Below, one piece after another: positions 1-12,100 of a stretch of DNA of 64,000 nt. The notes under the pieces were generated by a model. It was not told the DNA's origin. It ran no database searches and worked only from the letters and a program-made list of their open reading frames with translations. The position numbers were made by a program, and so were the translations under genes. Positions within the stretch are counted from its first letter, which is position 1. Each line of letters opens with the position of its first letter. Source of the DNA: Apostichopus japonicus (lineage: Eukaryota > Echinodermata > Holothuroidea > Aspidochirotida > Stichopodidae); the NCBI RefSeq assembly GCF_037975245.1, contig NC_092568.1, positions 29,640,001-29,704,000 of the forward strand, in the 5' to 3' direction.

Positions 1-193
1 ATAATGAAAGCTTTGTAATAAAAAAAGCTAATAAAGTTCAAATAATTGGAAATATTATGTCATTTCCTACTGTAACCAGAAATATGTTGGATCCACACAG
101 AAAAGATTCTAGTTCACCAGTTTAGAGTACCAATTTGCAGATCTCTATGATCAAAATGTTGTACCAAAGCGAATTGACATCAGACAGGCTTAC

Positions 194-409
194 CCCAAGG
201 TGAGTAACAGAGAAACATTCTTGGCCAGAGAGGTCCAAGCCACGTTCATAAAATGCTAGTTCATTGTGTAAGTTGGTCCAGAAGCGAATGACTCCTTCAG
301 GGGACACTGCCAGGACGGACGGTGCCTGTGTGTCACCTTGGCTTGGGAATAAACAAACCAGTTTGGCAGCATGGCAGAGCTCAGATGCTGGTAAAGCCAG
401 TCGATAACA
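194..409 (-). CDS. NUP133: Nup133 exon
   Basis: 216 bp, 72 codons, phase 0 at both ends; acceptor ggctaaccag and donor gtaagcctg on the minus strand. It encodes LALPASEL, a hydrophobic blade strand, and SVLAVSPEGVIRFW. The next exon lies outside the window. Confidence 0.85.
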
Positions 410-2644
410 CTGGTTAGCCTGGAATGGATATACAAAGACACTCAGGTTAGATCGTTGTGGTCAAGTGGTTAAAGCAGTGGACTTGTGATCTAAGGCTTGT
501 AGGTTCGATTCCTGGCTAGATCTTTACGTTGTGTCCTTGGGCAAGGCACTTTACCTCCATTGCCTCTCTTCACCCAGGTGTATAAATGGGGACATGTGAG
601 AAAAACTGTAAGTTGGGCACTGTTTAGCTGTTGCCATGTGAAGGGATTGTCTCTACATGTTTGACAGGTTTCTCATTGACCAGGGTAATATTGTTATGTG
701 CCTTGAGCACTGTTATCGGTGGATAAAGTTTGCGCTTTATAAATCCTCAATATTATCATCATTATTATTAAAATGATGGTAGTGTCAGTGTTCTTTATAT
801 GTGACATCATTAAAGTCATCCAATGGGACATGTCGGGTGAGCTCACCGAGGAGGATGACTGACAAAGCAAAACAGGGATATAGCTGCCTAGCAAGACGAT
901 ATGTAAGGAAATCAGTAAGGATGAAATGCAGTCTAAAAGTATCTAACCCTCGGGCTGTGCATGCAATGGCCTTTTAGTTGTTCTTGACAGTATTGATATA
1001 CAATATAAATTGTCGCTTCTATTTTGTGTTACTTGTCATTCAGCCTCTGAAGAAGATCCTGCTAGGATTGAAATGTCAGGCCCACTTACTTTTACACAAC
1101 ATCAGCTACTAATAGTTGTTAAATCACTATTCTGAATATAGTCAGAACAATGCAGCTTACATACCGAGTATCTGATGCTGAACAATAACAGTTAACACCC
1201 TTCTGCTGTGAATCTGGCCTGTTGGTTTGGAGGGGGGTGGGGGGGGGGAAGGAGGCTGATACTAAAGCAATTATCATGTAGATGCATGATTGCATCTAAA
1301 TCATCAAAAGGAAATACATTCCACCTTACACAATAGCATATATTTACCAAGTGTGAAATGCTGCACATTTTACGAATAACTACAGCTGTTGCATAATACC
1401 TCTGTAAAATCACTGTTAGTAAACAAAAACACTATCAAGGTCGTTTCTGCATTTTCATACATTTCAGGGTATTAATGGTTAGTCTGCATCTGGATGTTGA
1501 TATTTTTTTTCTTGAAGGGAGGGGATGGGGGCAGGGAGAGGTAGAGGAGGAACTATTTTTGAAGATTACGAGACACTGCTACTTTGAAAATTTGCTTGAT
1601 ATCATTAAACAGTTACAATGAAAACATTCTTTTGGAGAAAATGGCTGTATTGCATTTCTTTCACAGAAGTATCAAACGGTATTGTAACATACTTAAAATG
1701 TCTATTAAATATGAAGCTAAAGAAATATGAACTAGTTTACAAGATACATACTCGTGTAAGCTGAGAATGTTTGAAGCGCCAAACAAAGAGTTTCCTCCCA
1801 CAGACGAAACAACCCCATCCTGTTTCATCTAGTTGTACACTGATGACAGCTGACCCTGTACAAAGCAATATGAAAAATGAATTTACATCACTATAACCTA
1901 CCACTGAAATGGGAAATCATATGAATGCATGACGTAAGACACTGAGAGCCCTTTACAGCTTTATGGTACAGTTAGACTTAAATATCTGCTGTATTGGCTC
2001 CAATCATAGCACGCTATAGCTAGGAAAGTTTTGTGATTACGTAATCGACATGCCACGGTCGTAAATCCACCTCAAGCTCTAAGATTAGCCTGCATAGCTT
2101 CTTAACACCATTATGCTCTTTGTGTAAACACTGTGTGGTAATATGTTCATGTCAACAGTCTGGTTAACCATACAGCGTTCACACAAAGACCCTCATACAA
2201 GAAAAAGTATGCGGCAGGCGTTGCAGACTAATTGGTAAAAATGAGGTCATTTTACGTCCAAGGAAGGTCGATTACGCAATCTCAAGAAACTTTTCCATGA
2301 TAGTGTGCTATAGTTGGGGTCTATACAGCAGAACATTAAGCAGCTATTGAGTTGATTTATATAGACTTTTGGATGCTGGTAGTTAGTTAGCTAACTAGTT
2401 GTCAAGTTACATATATGTATGTTAAACATTTTGAAGCAAACTGAAATCACGAATCAACAGTTCTAATGACTATGACTGATAAAGAAACATCATATGAATT
2501 TCCTACAATAAAAGTAAAAGATTCGACACTTACTGTCGGCCTGAAGCAATGTTTCTGTGATGAGGACTGGCAAAGATGTTCCATAACTAGAAACAGTGTA
2601 CTGAGGAGTATCCTGGAGGACCTGAAAACTCTGCATCTTGGAAG
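194..2644 (-). CDS. NUP133: Nucleoporin Nup133, N-terminal beta-propeller exons (partial gene)
   Basis: Nup133 is a scaffold subunit of the Y (Nup107-160) complex of the nuclear pore. Three exons, 2534-2644, 1752-1855 and 194-409, have GT/AG borders and compatible phases (1 then 0) and join into 143 codons. The reading contains SLPVLITETLL, then DETGWGCFVCGRKLFVW, then SVLAVSPEGVIRFW. This order (a 'GW..VCG.RL..W' strand followed by a 'V..EG.IR.W' blade) is what I recall of the Nup133 propeller. The most N-terminal Ser/Pro-rich exon was not found in 2645-6100. The rest of the propeller and the helical C-terminal half lie left of position 1. A SINE sits in the 410-1751 intron. Family assignment is from remembered resemblance, so other propeller nucleoporins are the main alternative, but the motif order favours Nup133. 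Confidence 0.82.
449..776 (+). repeat. tRNA-derived SINE
   Basis: The head has an A-box-like TGGTCAAGTGG at 458-468 and a B-box GGTTCGATTCC at 502-512, about 34 bases apart as in a tRNA gene. A body follows with a pyrimidine-rich segment, then TTTGCGCTTTATAAATCC and an ATT-rich tail to about 776. The body plan is that of a tRNA-headed SINE with a LINE-like 3' end. It lies in a Nup133 intron, opposite to the gene. Confidence 0.85.
1043..1081 (+). ncRNA. Hammerhead-ribozyme-like motif, copy 1 (degenerate)
   Basis: Stem I GCCT (1043-1046) pairs with AGGC (1078-1081). The core CTGAAGA is at 1047-1053, stem II is GATCC/GGATT with loop TGCTA, then GAAA, a loopless stem III TGT-type remnant and the GTC cleavage triplet. 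There is one extra A between the core and stem II, and the stem III palindrome is decayed (ATGT instead of ACGT). It is the same repeat as 36350-36388. Probably inactive here; the fold is inferred by eye. Confidence 0.45.
1752..1855 (-). CDS. NUP133: Nup133 exon
   Basis: 104 bp, acceptor tttgtacag and donor gtatgtatc on the minus strand. It carries the DETGWGCFVCGRKLFVW strand of the propeller and ends in phase 0. Confidence 0.85.
2534..2644 (-). CDS. NUP133: Nup133 exon (most N-terminal found)
   Basis: 111 bp. The acceptor on the minus strand is ...ctgttcag before 2644 and the donor is gtaagtgtcg after 2534. It begins with the last two bases of a split codon and ends with one base (A) that completes AGG with the next exon. 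It encodes the stretch QDTPQYTVSSYGTSLPVL. The exact acceptor is the least certain edge, because other AGs lie within the next 25 bases. Confidence 0.72.
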
Positions 2645-5600
2645 CTGAACAGATATATGTAGAACTGGAATGAAGAGTAATCAACAGATACTTAAAAACA
2701 TGTACAGGTACATTTTGTATTGACATTATTAGAATCTGATACTCAACCAATAAAGGGGAGACGAATTACCTTGAATACATACCTGTTTAGTTCAACCAAA
2801 ATAGCACCAGCAATATTAGTTAGGAATTGGGGATTAAAGCAGCATTTTGCATTTGGTTGCCGTTTTCCACCATTTTTGACATGTCCAAATATTTTGTTAC
2901 ATATATCAATCACAAAACAGCAAACTAAGTTATTGGCCAATTTTTTTCTCCTTGCCAACAGCATTAATTGGCGAGTAATTAAGGAATTCTACAGATAATG
3001 AGTAAAGTTTCTCCCGACAAATTCCCAGTTCCCCCAAACCTATCAGTGAATAGCTAACATGAGTAGAAATTTATGAGCTTTTGCCAAAAGAAAATTGAAA
3101 AAGGTGGGTTGGTACAATGCACTGCCATAGACAATGCATACAAATATTCCATGGTGTTATTTTACATATTGGTCAATGACATTCAGAGTGTCAAACAATC
3201 CTATGCAAAGGACACAAAATGCTGCTTGTAAACTTCAAACATTTGCAATGAAAGACTAAAACTTAGTATGAAACTTTTGAGATGTTGTACTCTTTTGTAT
3301 ATATCTTAGTGTTTAATAATACACACATAAGGAACAACTGAATGGTTGTAACCCTATGTATCTATTAGATAATGTGTTAATGTTGCATTGCTTTGTTAGA
3401 ATGACATACTAGGCCAGCCAAGGCTTAGGCCACTCCTTACCAGATTCACTCTGATAATACCTGAGCAATGTTTGACTAACCTAAGCCTATAACATGTGCA
3501 AAATTCCAGCTAAACCTCTAACGTTAGGGCAGTTTTAGATCTAATCTCTTAGATCTAATTTCTGTTAATGGCATTACCCGATGAGAGTTCCTGTGTTTTG
3601 TAGCTATTGGGCATTACAACTGAGACATAGCTGTTTGTCGGTACTTATTTAGAGGCTGTTCAGTACAGGCATGTAGGACCTATAAGAATTCTACGGTACG
3701 CTATTACTAGTTTTACTTCTACTACTACTAGGCTTAGCCTAGTTATGGTAGGCTGTTCGTGTAAGTAGTACTACTACTAGTACTACTAGCCGGGTACCGT
3801 ACTAGCCATGACTTGGGGTGTTACTAAAACGAATGACAATTGCGTTACACATAACGTGTGACAATATGTTGTACACACTAAAAAATTGCGTTGACTAAAA
3901 CGAATGACAGTGAGTGACAGCACAGACATTTGCTTCAACCGGATATCACTGTTCAGACTTCGTGGGTATATTAAAGCCACGCAAATCAAGTGGACACAAA
4001 GTGTGTGGCTTACATATCTAGTAGTAGTAAAGTACGGACAAGGTACAAATGCACCTTATAGTAAGCGAAATTGTAAGTATGATTTTAAAAAGTAAATTTA
4101 ACGTCATTTTTCCGATATTAATTGTTAGAAACTAACAATACTATAATCTTGAAACGGCTAAAAATTCAAGCTCTCCTCAAATTGTTTGTGAAATTATTGA
4201 ATCTCTCATTCCACCGACTGGTGGAATGAGAGGTTATTTTCCCTGACTGATCATAAAGGTGGGGGCTGTCCCCACCCCCCCCCCCCGCCCCCTTTGCGCA
4301 CCCCACTGCTCGAACACCATGTATTCATTCCTAAGTTCCCTACATGAAAAATATATATAGGGGCCATACAAGTTGCCGGATGATTCATCTCATTGGATTT
4401 TTTCGAACTGCAGCCAAACGTTCCTAGAAAATTTTTGAGAAAACTGTCGTTGCTACTACAATTTTTATACTTTAATAGTACAATATCATAGCATTTTCCA
4501 CTCAAATTAATCTTGGATATATCAGTTTCAAACATACCAATTAGCCAGCACCTAACAATTACTTTAGTTATCTTTCTATATAAATTTACAGAGGTAAATG
4601 TCAAAAGCATAGCACTCAAGCCCATTCCCACGCAAAACTTTCCCTGTGGTTAATCCGTAAATTACACCAAAACCCTGCAACCACGTAACATGCGATTTTC
4701 CTCAAATCATTTTTGCGCAGAAAACCAATAACCGCATTTACTCCACTTCGTTAATCATTCTATCTCTTCTCACCACCCTTCTTCGTTGTCATTCGCGAAT
4801 TATAATTAACTCTGTACAAAGTCAATTGTCATTCGTTTTAGCTTGTCCTATGACTCGGTCTACTCTAAGTCAACTCTTAACTAGGCTAAGTATGACTAGT
4901 CTAAATTTTCTAACGATAAATAAGCCTAGGCTAAGAAGTACTAGAGTTAGCCTTCTAGCAGTCAGTGACAGTACTGACAATATTGTAACTTAAGTCTTTA
5001 ACTGTTACTATACTAGTATCATTCATATATCATAGTACAATTACTAGCCTACTACTAACACTAACAGTTAGCTTATGCCTAACTTAGGGGCCTAGCCTAA
5101 GTTTATCTTACTAGTAGTATACTAGGTATCACACATTAGCAATGTGACTAAAGCCGGTAATACGAACAGTCAGTAGAAGGCCTATGCCTCTTCTCTCCTG
5201 GAAATTACTCCTTGCGATAATGTTGCTGCTTGTTAATCTTATCTATATACAGAGACCGTTAGGAAAATGCTGGTTTCATAAAACACGACGTAGCATGTGT
5301 GAACGTACATCGACGATGTTACCGTAAATTTTGTTTGATGATCCCGCCGCAGTTTACGTGTTTGTCGCCCTCACTTAATCTATAACTTCCTTTGTCAAAT
5401 TCGATAAAGTAACACCGCACCACCTCTGCATCTTTGCATTCTTCTTCACAGCTAATTACTTATTCCTTAAAACCATCTTTCCAAATCGATGGTACAATAA
5501 TCATGTGTATGTGTGTGTGAATGGTCAAAGATAAAGGAGGAAGCTGTGATGGCCTACAGAAAGCGCTGATGGTGGAAAGGGCCCTGATGTTATTGACCCC

Positions 5601-6136
5601 CCTCCACCCCCCTCCCCTGTTGACAGCTAAGCTGCAGCGGATAACTGACCTGTGGCAGGTTACTATTATTATTATTAAGACTGAATCCTTGGGAACTGCA
5701 ACAGATAAGTTCTTAAGGATGATATAATGGTTTAACCGCCATCAACACACAAACCATCTACATAAAATAGTAACTCAGGGTGTATATAACAAAAAGAAAA
5801 CAAAAAGAAAACATGACAGTTTGACAAAAGTCGACATTGAACCTTTATACTCTCCTTTCCTGGATCCAAGCCTGATAAAATGGTAACGGAATTAGTTGAG
5901 TTTTCTAAATAGATTACCTTGTTGCATTAAAGCTTTTTTTCATTTTGATTTTGTTTAGCTAAGCACTAGAAAATCTAAATACTAAAATAGAGTAAATAAC
6001 CCTGTGATTATTTGTTTCCATCACACCCACATATGAAACACCAATACAAGCTCCGTTTTTGCTAGACTTTGCAGAGAGTATTCATGTCTATTCACACACA
6101 AGTGTCTGGAAATGATCCATTTTTCTTTGTAATCAA
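2645..6136. other. No coding exon recognised; presumed 5' region of Nup133
   Basis: I see no exon that continues Nup133 and no other protein family. The stretch holds a 13-bp perfect hairpin (4203-4232), G/C homopolymer tracts near 4261-4300 and many CTACTA/TAGGC-rich runs. A Nup133 promoter and first exon should lie here or further right, but I could not place them. Confidence 0.4.
4203..4232. repeat. Perfect inverted repeat, 13-bp arms, 4-base loop
   Basis: CTCTCATTCCACC at 4203-4215 and its exact complement at 4220-4232 flank the loop GACT. It is not the histone mRNA stem-loop sequence. No coding sequence adjoins it. Confidence 0.8.
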
Positions 6137-6493
6137 AGGGTGTGAAGACTTGCGCACAAAGAAACTTGTCATGCCGGTAATCTGACCTAGTTTCGACTGA
6201 GGTGTAACAGAAGTGATCCCATAAAATACATACCATCGGTAATTAGACACTAGTGTACAGTCACTACATGCGTCTACGGTCAATACCCATAACACAGTGT
6301 AAAACGCAGCGATGCATCAGCAGGGAGTTGTTATGGAACTCCCTGATCTAGGGTCCAGATAAAAGATAACAATGTATCACGTTTCATTACTGTCTTCATT
6401 TTGTAGCAATAAGAAAAAAACTTCGCTTGCAAGCAACGAAAAGCCAACTTTTTCAGAGGGCGGCACGCGGTTTGGGGCAAGTCTTCAATGCCT
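6137..6493. mobile_element. TTAA-flanked MITE, family A, copy 1
   Basis: Same element as at 7351-7706 and 25906-26259, but its left end is diverged (AGGGTGTGAAGACTTGCGC) and the left target site reads TCAA instead of TTAA. The right flank is TTAA at 6494-6497. A segment of about 15 bases present in the other copies is missing. It has no coding capacity. Confidence 0.75.
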
Positions 6494-7350
6494 TTAAAGA
6501 AAGGAGGGGGGGGGGGGGAGGGGGAAAGATAACAACCAAAAGAAGCACAAAACAAATACATTTTTTCATGATCTATACTTTATCTTGCAACAATTATGGC
6601 AGTGTAAAGATAAAAAAACTGTGGATAATACCATTAATAGAACATACGATAACTGGTAAAAAAAATAAGTAATGCAACATTGATTTAGCTCCGTTAATAT
6701 GGTCATAAGGCAAACACTTTTCAATGCTACTACTCTTCACAAATCTATCCCATGATATACAAAGAAGAACAAATGAGAAAGTTCAACACTGCTCCAAACC
6801 ACCAGCTCCACCCCTCCCCCCCCCCCCCCACCATCCCACCGATGCCAAAAATATCAAGCAATTTTTACTAACACTTTTCAACAAATTTTGACGAAAAAGA
6901 GTTCTAGATTGGCAGCAAACAAGTGTGAATTATCTTAAGAGCAAACCTGTGTGCACAAGCAGCATGTTTTTTCTAATATTTACACATGCTTGGAAAAAGT
7001 TTCTTTGTGTCCAAGCAAAAACAACCTACATATCTTTAGCTAACATTAATTTATTAAGTGTTTTCTATTTCATGTCCATGAACAATGACATACTGATTGG
7101 AAAATTATAAACAAACTTGATAGAAAAAGTCAGAATTTTTTTTCCGGCTAGAAATGAAAGTCAACTGTCAATTTATTATTAAGGGCAGAATGTTAGTGTT
7201 AATATTGTTGTAGTTCAACAGAAAAAGAGGTGAAACAAATGAGTAATAGTTTCTACAGCTATTCCGGTTATTCCCCGTAAAATATTCTAACTGTTCTATG
7301 AACAAGTTGATGATGAAAAATCAGCTCCGTAGCCCATGCCAAAATGTTAA

Positions 7351-7706
7351 AGAGAGTGAAGACTCGCGCAAAAAGAAACATCTGATGCTGGTAATCTGAC
7401 CTAGTTTCGAATGAGGTGTAACAGAAGTGTTAGACACCACCATCGATCCCAGAAAATACACACACAGCTTGCTACCATCGGTAATTAGACACTAGTGTAC
7501 AGTCAATACATACAGGCTGCTGTCAATACCCACAGCACAGTGTACATAGCAGCGATGGACAGCTCAGGTCCAGCAATAGATAACAAGGTATCACATATCA
7601 TTACTGTCTGCATTTGTAGCGACACAAGAAAAACTTCACTTGCAAGCAACAGAAAGTTAACTTTTTCAGAGGGCGGCACACGGTTTGTGGCGAGTCTTCA
7701 ATGCCT
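7351..7706. mobile_element. TTAA-flanked MITE, family A, copy 2
   Basis: 356 bp between TTAA (7347-7350) and TTAA (7707-7710). The terminal inverted repeats resemble AGGCATTGAAGACTCGC; the left end is mutated to AGAGAGTGAAGACTCGC. Several hundred bases are shared with 6137-6493 and 25906-26259. TTAA duplication is typical of piggyBac-type transposases; no transposase is present. Confidence 0.85.
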
Positions 7707-7710
7707 TTAA

Positions 7711-9004
7711 TGATAAACCACTGTTTACTAGCGAATACTCAAACTTACAATCTTCTTTGTTTCCATACAAACAACATAGCATGTATTACATCCAACAACC
7801 ACCAATTTCATGGTTTTCTCACACCGACTTGTTATGCCACTGAAACATGTGATATTTGAGTCCATAGAACTGTTGTATTTTTAAACTGTGCTTTGTGTGA
7901 TAACCATGAGGAGCTGACCGTGTTAGTTAGATATAAAAGTCCAGCAACATTTTTCTGATGAGTTTGAGATATTTCAAGGATCATTTCTGAAAGATCATAA
8001 AATCAAGTACAGAAATATGACCTGAACTGATATCACTGCATGATTTATAAAAAATCTATGATATTTCAAAATTATTTTTTGCACCAAATATGTAGCAATT
8101 AACAATGGAGTTAACAGTTAACAAACAAAAATTTAGGTAGGAATATTGCAGTAGACAAAATTGACTTTCAAAAAAATGTGAGGAAAAACAATTGGTATAT
8201 ATTCTGCTCTTCTAGATTAAAAAACCAAATTCTGATGGCATGCTTAATGACAAATATATATTTTTTTTAGGAGATTGGTGAAATTTTAAAAATGTATCTG
8301 GTAACAGCAGTGTGAGATATCCTGATGCCAAATGAGTTATAATGCATTAAGTATTTGTAGATTAAGAAGAGAGGTCATTTTTATCCATAGAAGAAAACAA
8401 TATTATTGAAATCCTTGAACTAAGAGTACACTGATCTAAACAAACATTCCAATCGTACCAATTTCAAACAAAAATAAGCAAATCATAAAAGAACAGCTTT
8501 GGAAGAGCAAGTGCCATGACAACATTACACACTACATAATGTGCACCATTTCCTGTACTTGAAAAGAACCATTATGAGATTTGTTTATTAAAATTTCTAC
8601 AAGCTAGTTAGATAATCAACTTCAACATAGGATGTAGTTCATCAGTGTAACTTGTGAATATGTCATTTTAAAATAATGAACTCAAAAGTTTCAAATTGTT
8701 AAACTTTCCCAAAATTTGCTATGATATGATAAAGGTGTCTGGGGGTTACAAACTGTTCGGTACCTCATCAAAGTCTTTAACCAATATATCAGTCACATAA
8801 CTTTGGATGAAATTAAAAAAAATTGTGAAGATGGTGTCTTACTTTAACCAGTTACAGGCTTATCTGAGTAATCCTCATGGATTAAGTTAATTCTTATTCA
8901 CCTAGTGCAAAAAGTCACTGCTCTAAAAAATGGGCAAAAAGTTGTGTCCTTCAAAAAGTTGTAAATTTTATAGTATTTTGACTATTTTCCCCAAACTGTT
9001 GCTG
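7711..9004. other. Intergenic/3' flank of RNase T2; nothing else seen
   Basis: AT-rich sequence without a recognised exon. A minus-strand AATAAA at 8584-8589, about 420 bases past the RNase T2 stop, could be its poly(A) signal; weaker alternatives exist. Confidence 0.4.
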
Positions 9005-9193
9005 TCAGTTGATCCTCATCTCAGGAGAGATAATAGGTGGATAATAAATATCTCGCTTTCCACAGTTACCCTGAAGTCCAAATTGGTTGTTTTTCTTCAA
9101 AGGCGATACAGGGCACTGGATCACTTGAAAAGTTTTGTTGAGACATATCTCTACCTCTTCGATGAAAGTGGTTTGTTCCGTCTCATTGATTGT
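9005..9193 (-). CDS. RNASET2: RNase T2 exon 8 (C-terminus and stop)
   Basis: 189 bp, acceptor catctttag; TGA stop at 9005-9007. Encodes EEVEICLNKTFQVIQC and a tail with GNCGKRDIYYPP, matching the 'ELCL' and 'YPPP' C-terminal features of animal RNase T2. Confidence 0.94.
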   Translation of the reverse strand, partial: TINETEQTTFIEEVEICLNKTFQVIQCPVSPLKKNNQFGLQGNCGKRDIYYPPIISPEMRIN

Positions 9194-12100
9194 CTAAAGA
9201 TGAACAGGAAAATGACAGACAGAAAAAAAAGGAGGAATCAATTATAATAAATATGTAAGTTTGAATCAATAATCACGACAATCATCACATTACAAGCAAA
9301 TGTAATCCGCGCTACAGTCATTTTCAGGTTGTTTCCGATTGAAACGGATCTTAGTTACCTATACATCATGATGCAACTGACTGCATGCTTCTCATCTTCA
9401 CCTCAAATAAATGTTTTTCAACACATCAACCATACTCTATTACAATATGGAATGCTCCCAGAGGTGTGATACCAAATTAAATTTGATAAGACACTGTTTA
9501 CATAAAGGCTATAAATGATGCCCACAATCCACCCGACGAAATCCAGAACATACACCATACATGCAACAGCTGTTAACATTTCACTATTTAAACTGAATCA
9601 CCTGGGCACACTTCTCACAAATCAAACTCCACTTTATTCACTTAGGTAAATGACTGATATAGGTTCCCATAGCAAAGTTTACCGAATATGTCAACCGTAA
9701 ACCAGAGAATCGGTCAACCGGAACCGGATGATAGCTGATAGAAACGAAGACTCACCGTATAGCATTGGAGCACTGGCTCGAAACCGAGACTTTTACTGAT
9801 CGCTTCAGTGAAATTATCAGCTTTGTAGATCTTGGTAGCTGATGGCTCTACATGATTGGCTTTAAATATGCTGCATGAGAAAAAGAAAGTCACTTTTTTT
9901 TATCAAAAGCTGACTTAAAGATGGCTTAAGTACACATCATCTTTTATAGTAGATGGTTCCTTTTTGCAATTGCTTACTAGTTGTTTTGATATTTTGACCA
10001 GTAAGAAATAAAGGTGGTGGGAAGACATGATGAAAATACAAATATACTTACAAATCCTTTTTCATCCTTACAGGTAAGATTGCCCCTCTTAAGACCATCC
10101 TCAATATGGCTCCCCCCCCCCAACCCCATCCCTATGCATCAGGAGAACCAGTATCTCTCCCAGAAGTGTCTTGATTTTTCTATTTCCATACTTTCCAATG
10201 ATTAATGTGAGAGCAATTTGAGGCTTATACAATTAGTACTGTCCCCCACAAAATGGTGTAATTGGCAAAGGTCACACAAGGTCAACACTTTGTCTGTACC
10301 ATTCATTTTATCTTTCTGTTATGTTATGTAATGTTAGCTATGTTATGTAATGTTAGCTATGTTATGTTATGTAATGTTAGATATGTTATGTTATGTAATG
10401 TTAGCTATGTTATGTAATGTTAGCTATGTTATGTTATGGTAAGCTATGATTGTGTTGTTGTAAAAGCCATTGTTGTCCAGTCTTTCATACCTCTTTGGAG
10501 GGAAAGTCGATCATAAATTAAAAATCGAAATTGAAATTGCTCACAAGTGCAAGTCTATTTACTTAATTGCAACATCTATTACTTGCGGGCAGACAGATTA
10601 CACAAATTTGAGAGCAGCTCCTTCCCTGTCTCAGAACTCTGTCTCCTCTGACGTTCTGAAAACTTGACTGAAATATACAGCAGCGGAAGAAGAACTGATG
10701 ACTAACCTGTCGAACTTGAAGGACTCTAGTATCTGCATCGTCTTGCTGAAATAATTGTGCTCTCCGTCCAGTTCTGGGAGGATTCCTGCACAAGTACCGT
10801 GTTTGTTCCACTCATGTGCCCTAATATTAAGGAAAAGAACAGCTATTAGAATGCAAAAATGATATCTCAGATCATGTTAACTGACTGCATCACCATCGTT
10901 ACAAATATAACTTTTACTTCTGCGGTATGTATTGAATATATCAATTCCTACTACAAACATTATTCCATTTCTGATGTCAAGACAACAATGGAGATCTTTG
11001 TAACAGGATGATGAAAGCATAGCAACCGTAAAGAAACAGGTAAACCATGCTACTCAGCATTAAAGCAAGGTCTCAGCTAGAAAAAATATAAACCCATAAA
11101 AGGATAATGTGGTATACTATCTTGCTCATATTTTCCAAAGTTAAATAAAGTTTAGTCGGCCCGATTTTTCATAAAACATGTTTACCAACTCGCCATATTT
11201 AGTATTAGCTTTTTTCGAGCAATTATCGGTGCGAAAGAGATGCAATTTACTAAAGTTAGCTTGATCAGGTAATTGTAATTAACATCATATCGACTGTGAC
11301 TGCTTGTGTGTTAAACAGACTTAGGCTAGGAATGTCCACTACTAATGTGTGGTAGATCTGGAGTCAGTGATGATGTTTGCTTTTGGAAGTTATAATAAAA
11401 TATTACACAATTTCAAACATCTGCTGAGACCATTAACAGAACAAGTTTTAACAGTAAACTGAGTCTTTGTTCAAGTGTATTTGATGGTGATCAAAACCTA
11501 TGCTGCAAAAGGTAACCAGCTATTTTAATACTCCCCAGTCGAATATGCAAATGAGATATGGATGAGTCATAGACTTGGAAACTCTAGAGGAGACAAAAAC
11601 CCAACCATCATTGATTAGCTTGTATTGATAGATATCTCTGTGAAAACAATTCACCAAACAGCTGAGAAAAACTCTTGTCCCAATTGAGTGACATCCTAGT
11701 TTAAAGTCATGTTTGGGAGTTTGTAAATCTGTGATGTCATAATGGCAAAAGGATCTGAACTTTGTTTTTCTTTTCATATTTTGCAAGGTTGAATTGCTAA
11801 CAGTGTCGACACTGAAAACCAAAATGGCATCATTCAGGTCAATGATACAAGCTTCAACATTTTAGATTCAACATTTGAAAAAACCCCGACAGAAAAGAAA
11901 CATTGAATATAAAAATTAAATAAATTGAGAAAAACAAAGAAAATTGAAGCACACATAGCTTGAAAGATGTCACATTTAGACTTGATCAAGTCTTCAGTCG
12001 TGTGCGTGATCCCTGATATCTCACAACTTAAGATGATCATACATCGTTTTTGAGATATTCCATGGACATGATGTTGATGTTGACACCGGTGTTGGATATC

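Noticed and set aside
458-512. Possible functional tRNA gene
   Set aside because: A and B boxes are present but the acceptor stem does not close and a SINE body and tail follow. The same holds for 53875-53938, 56286-56344, 20228-20280 and 19373-19428.
4251-4631. 126-codon minus-strand frame ending in poly-Gly
   Set aside because: The glycine run is a homopolymer C tract; no conserved feature.
7957-7975. CTGATGAG as a further hammerhead core
   Set aside because: No stem II partner or GAAA follows. The same applies to CTGATGAG near 23670 and CTGATGA near 55829.
8930-9247. 105-codon plus-strand frame
   Set aside because: It is the antisense shadow of RNase T2 exon 8, which has splice borders and a conserved protein.
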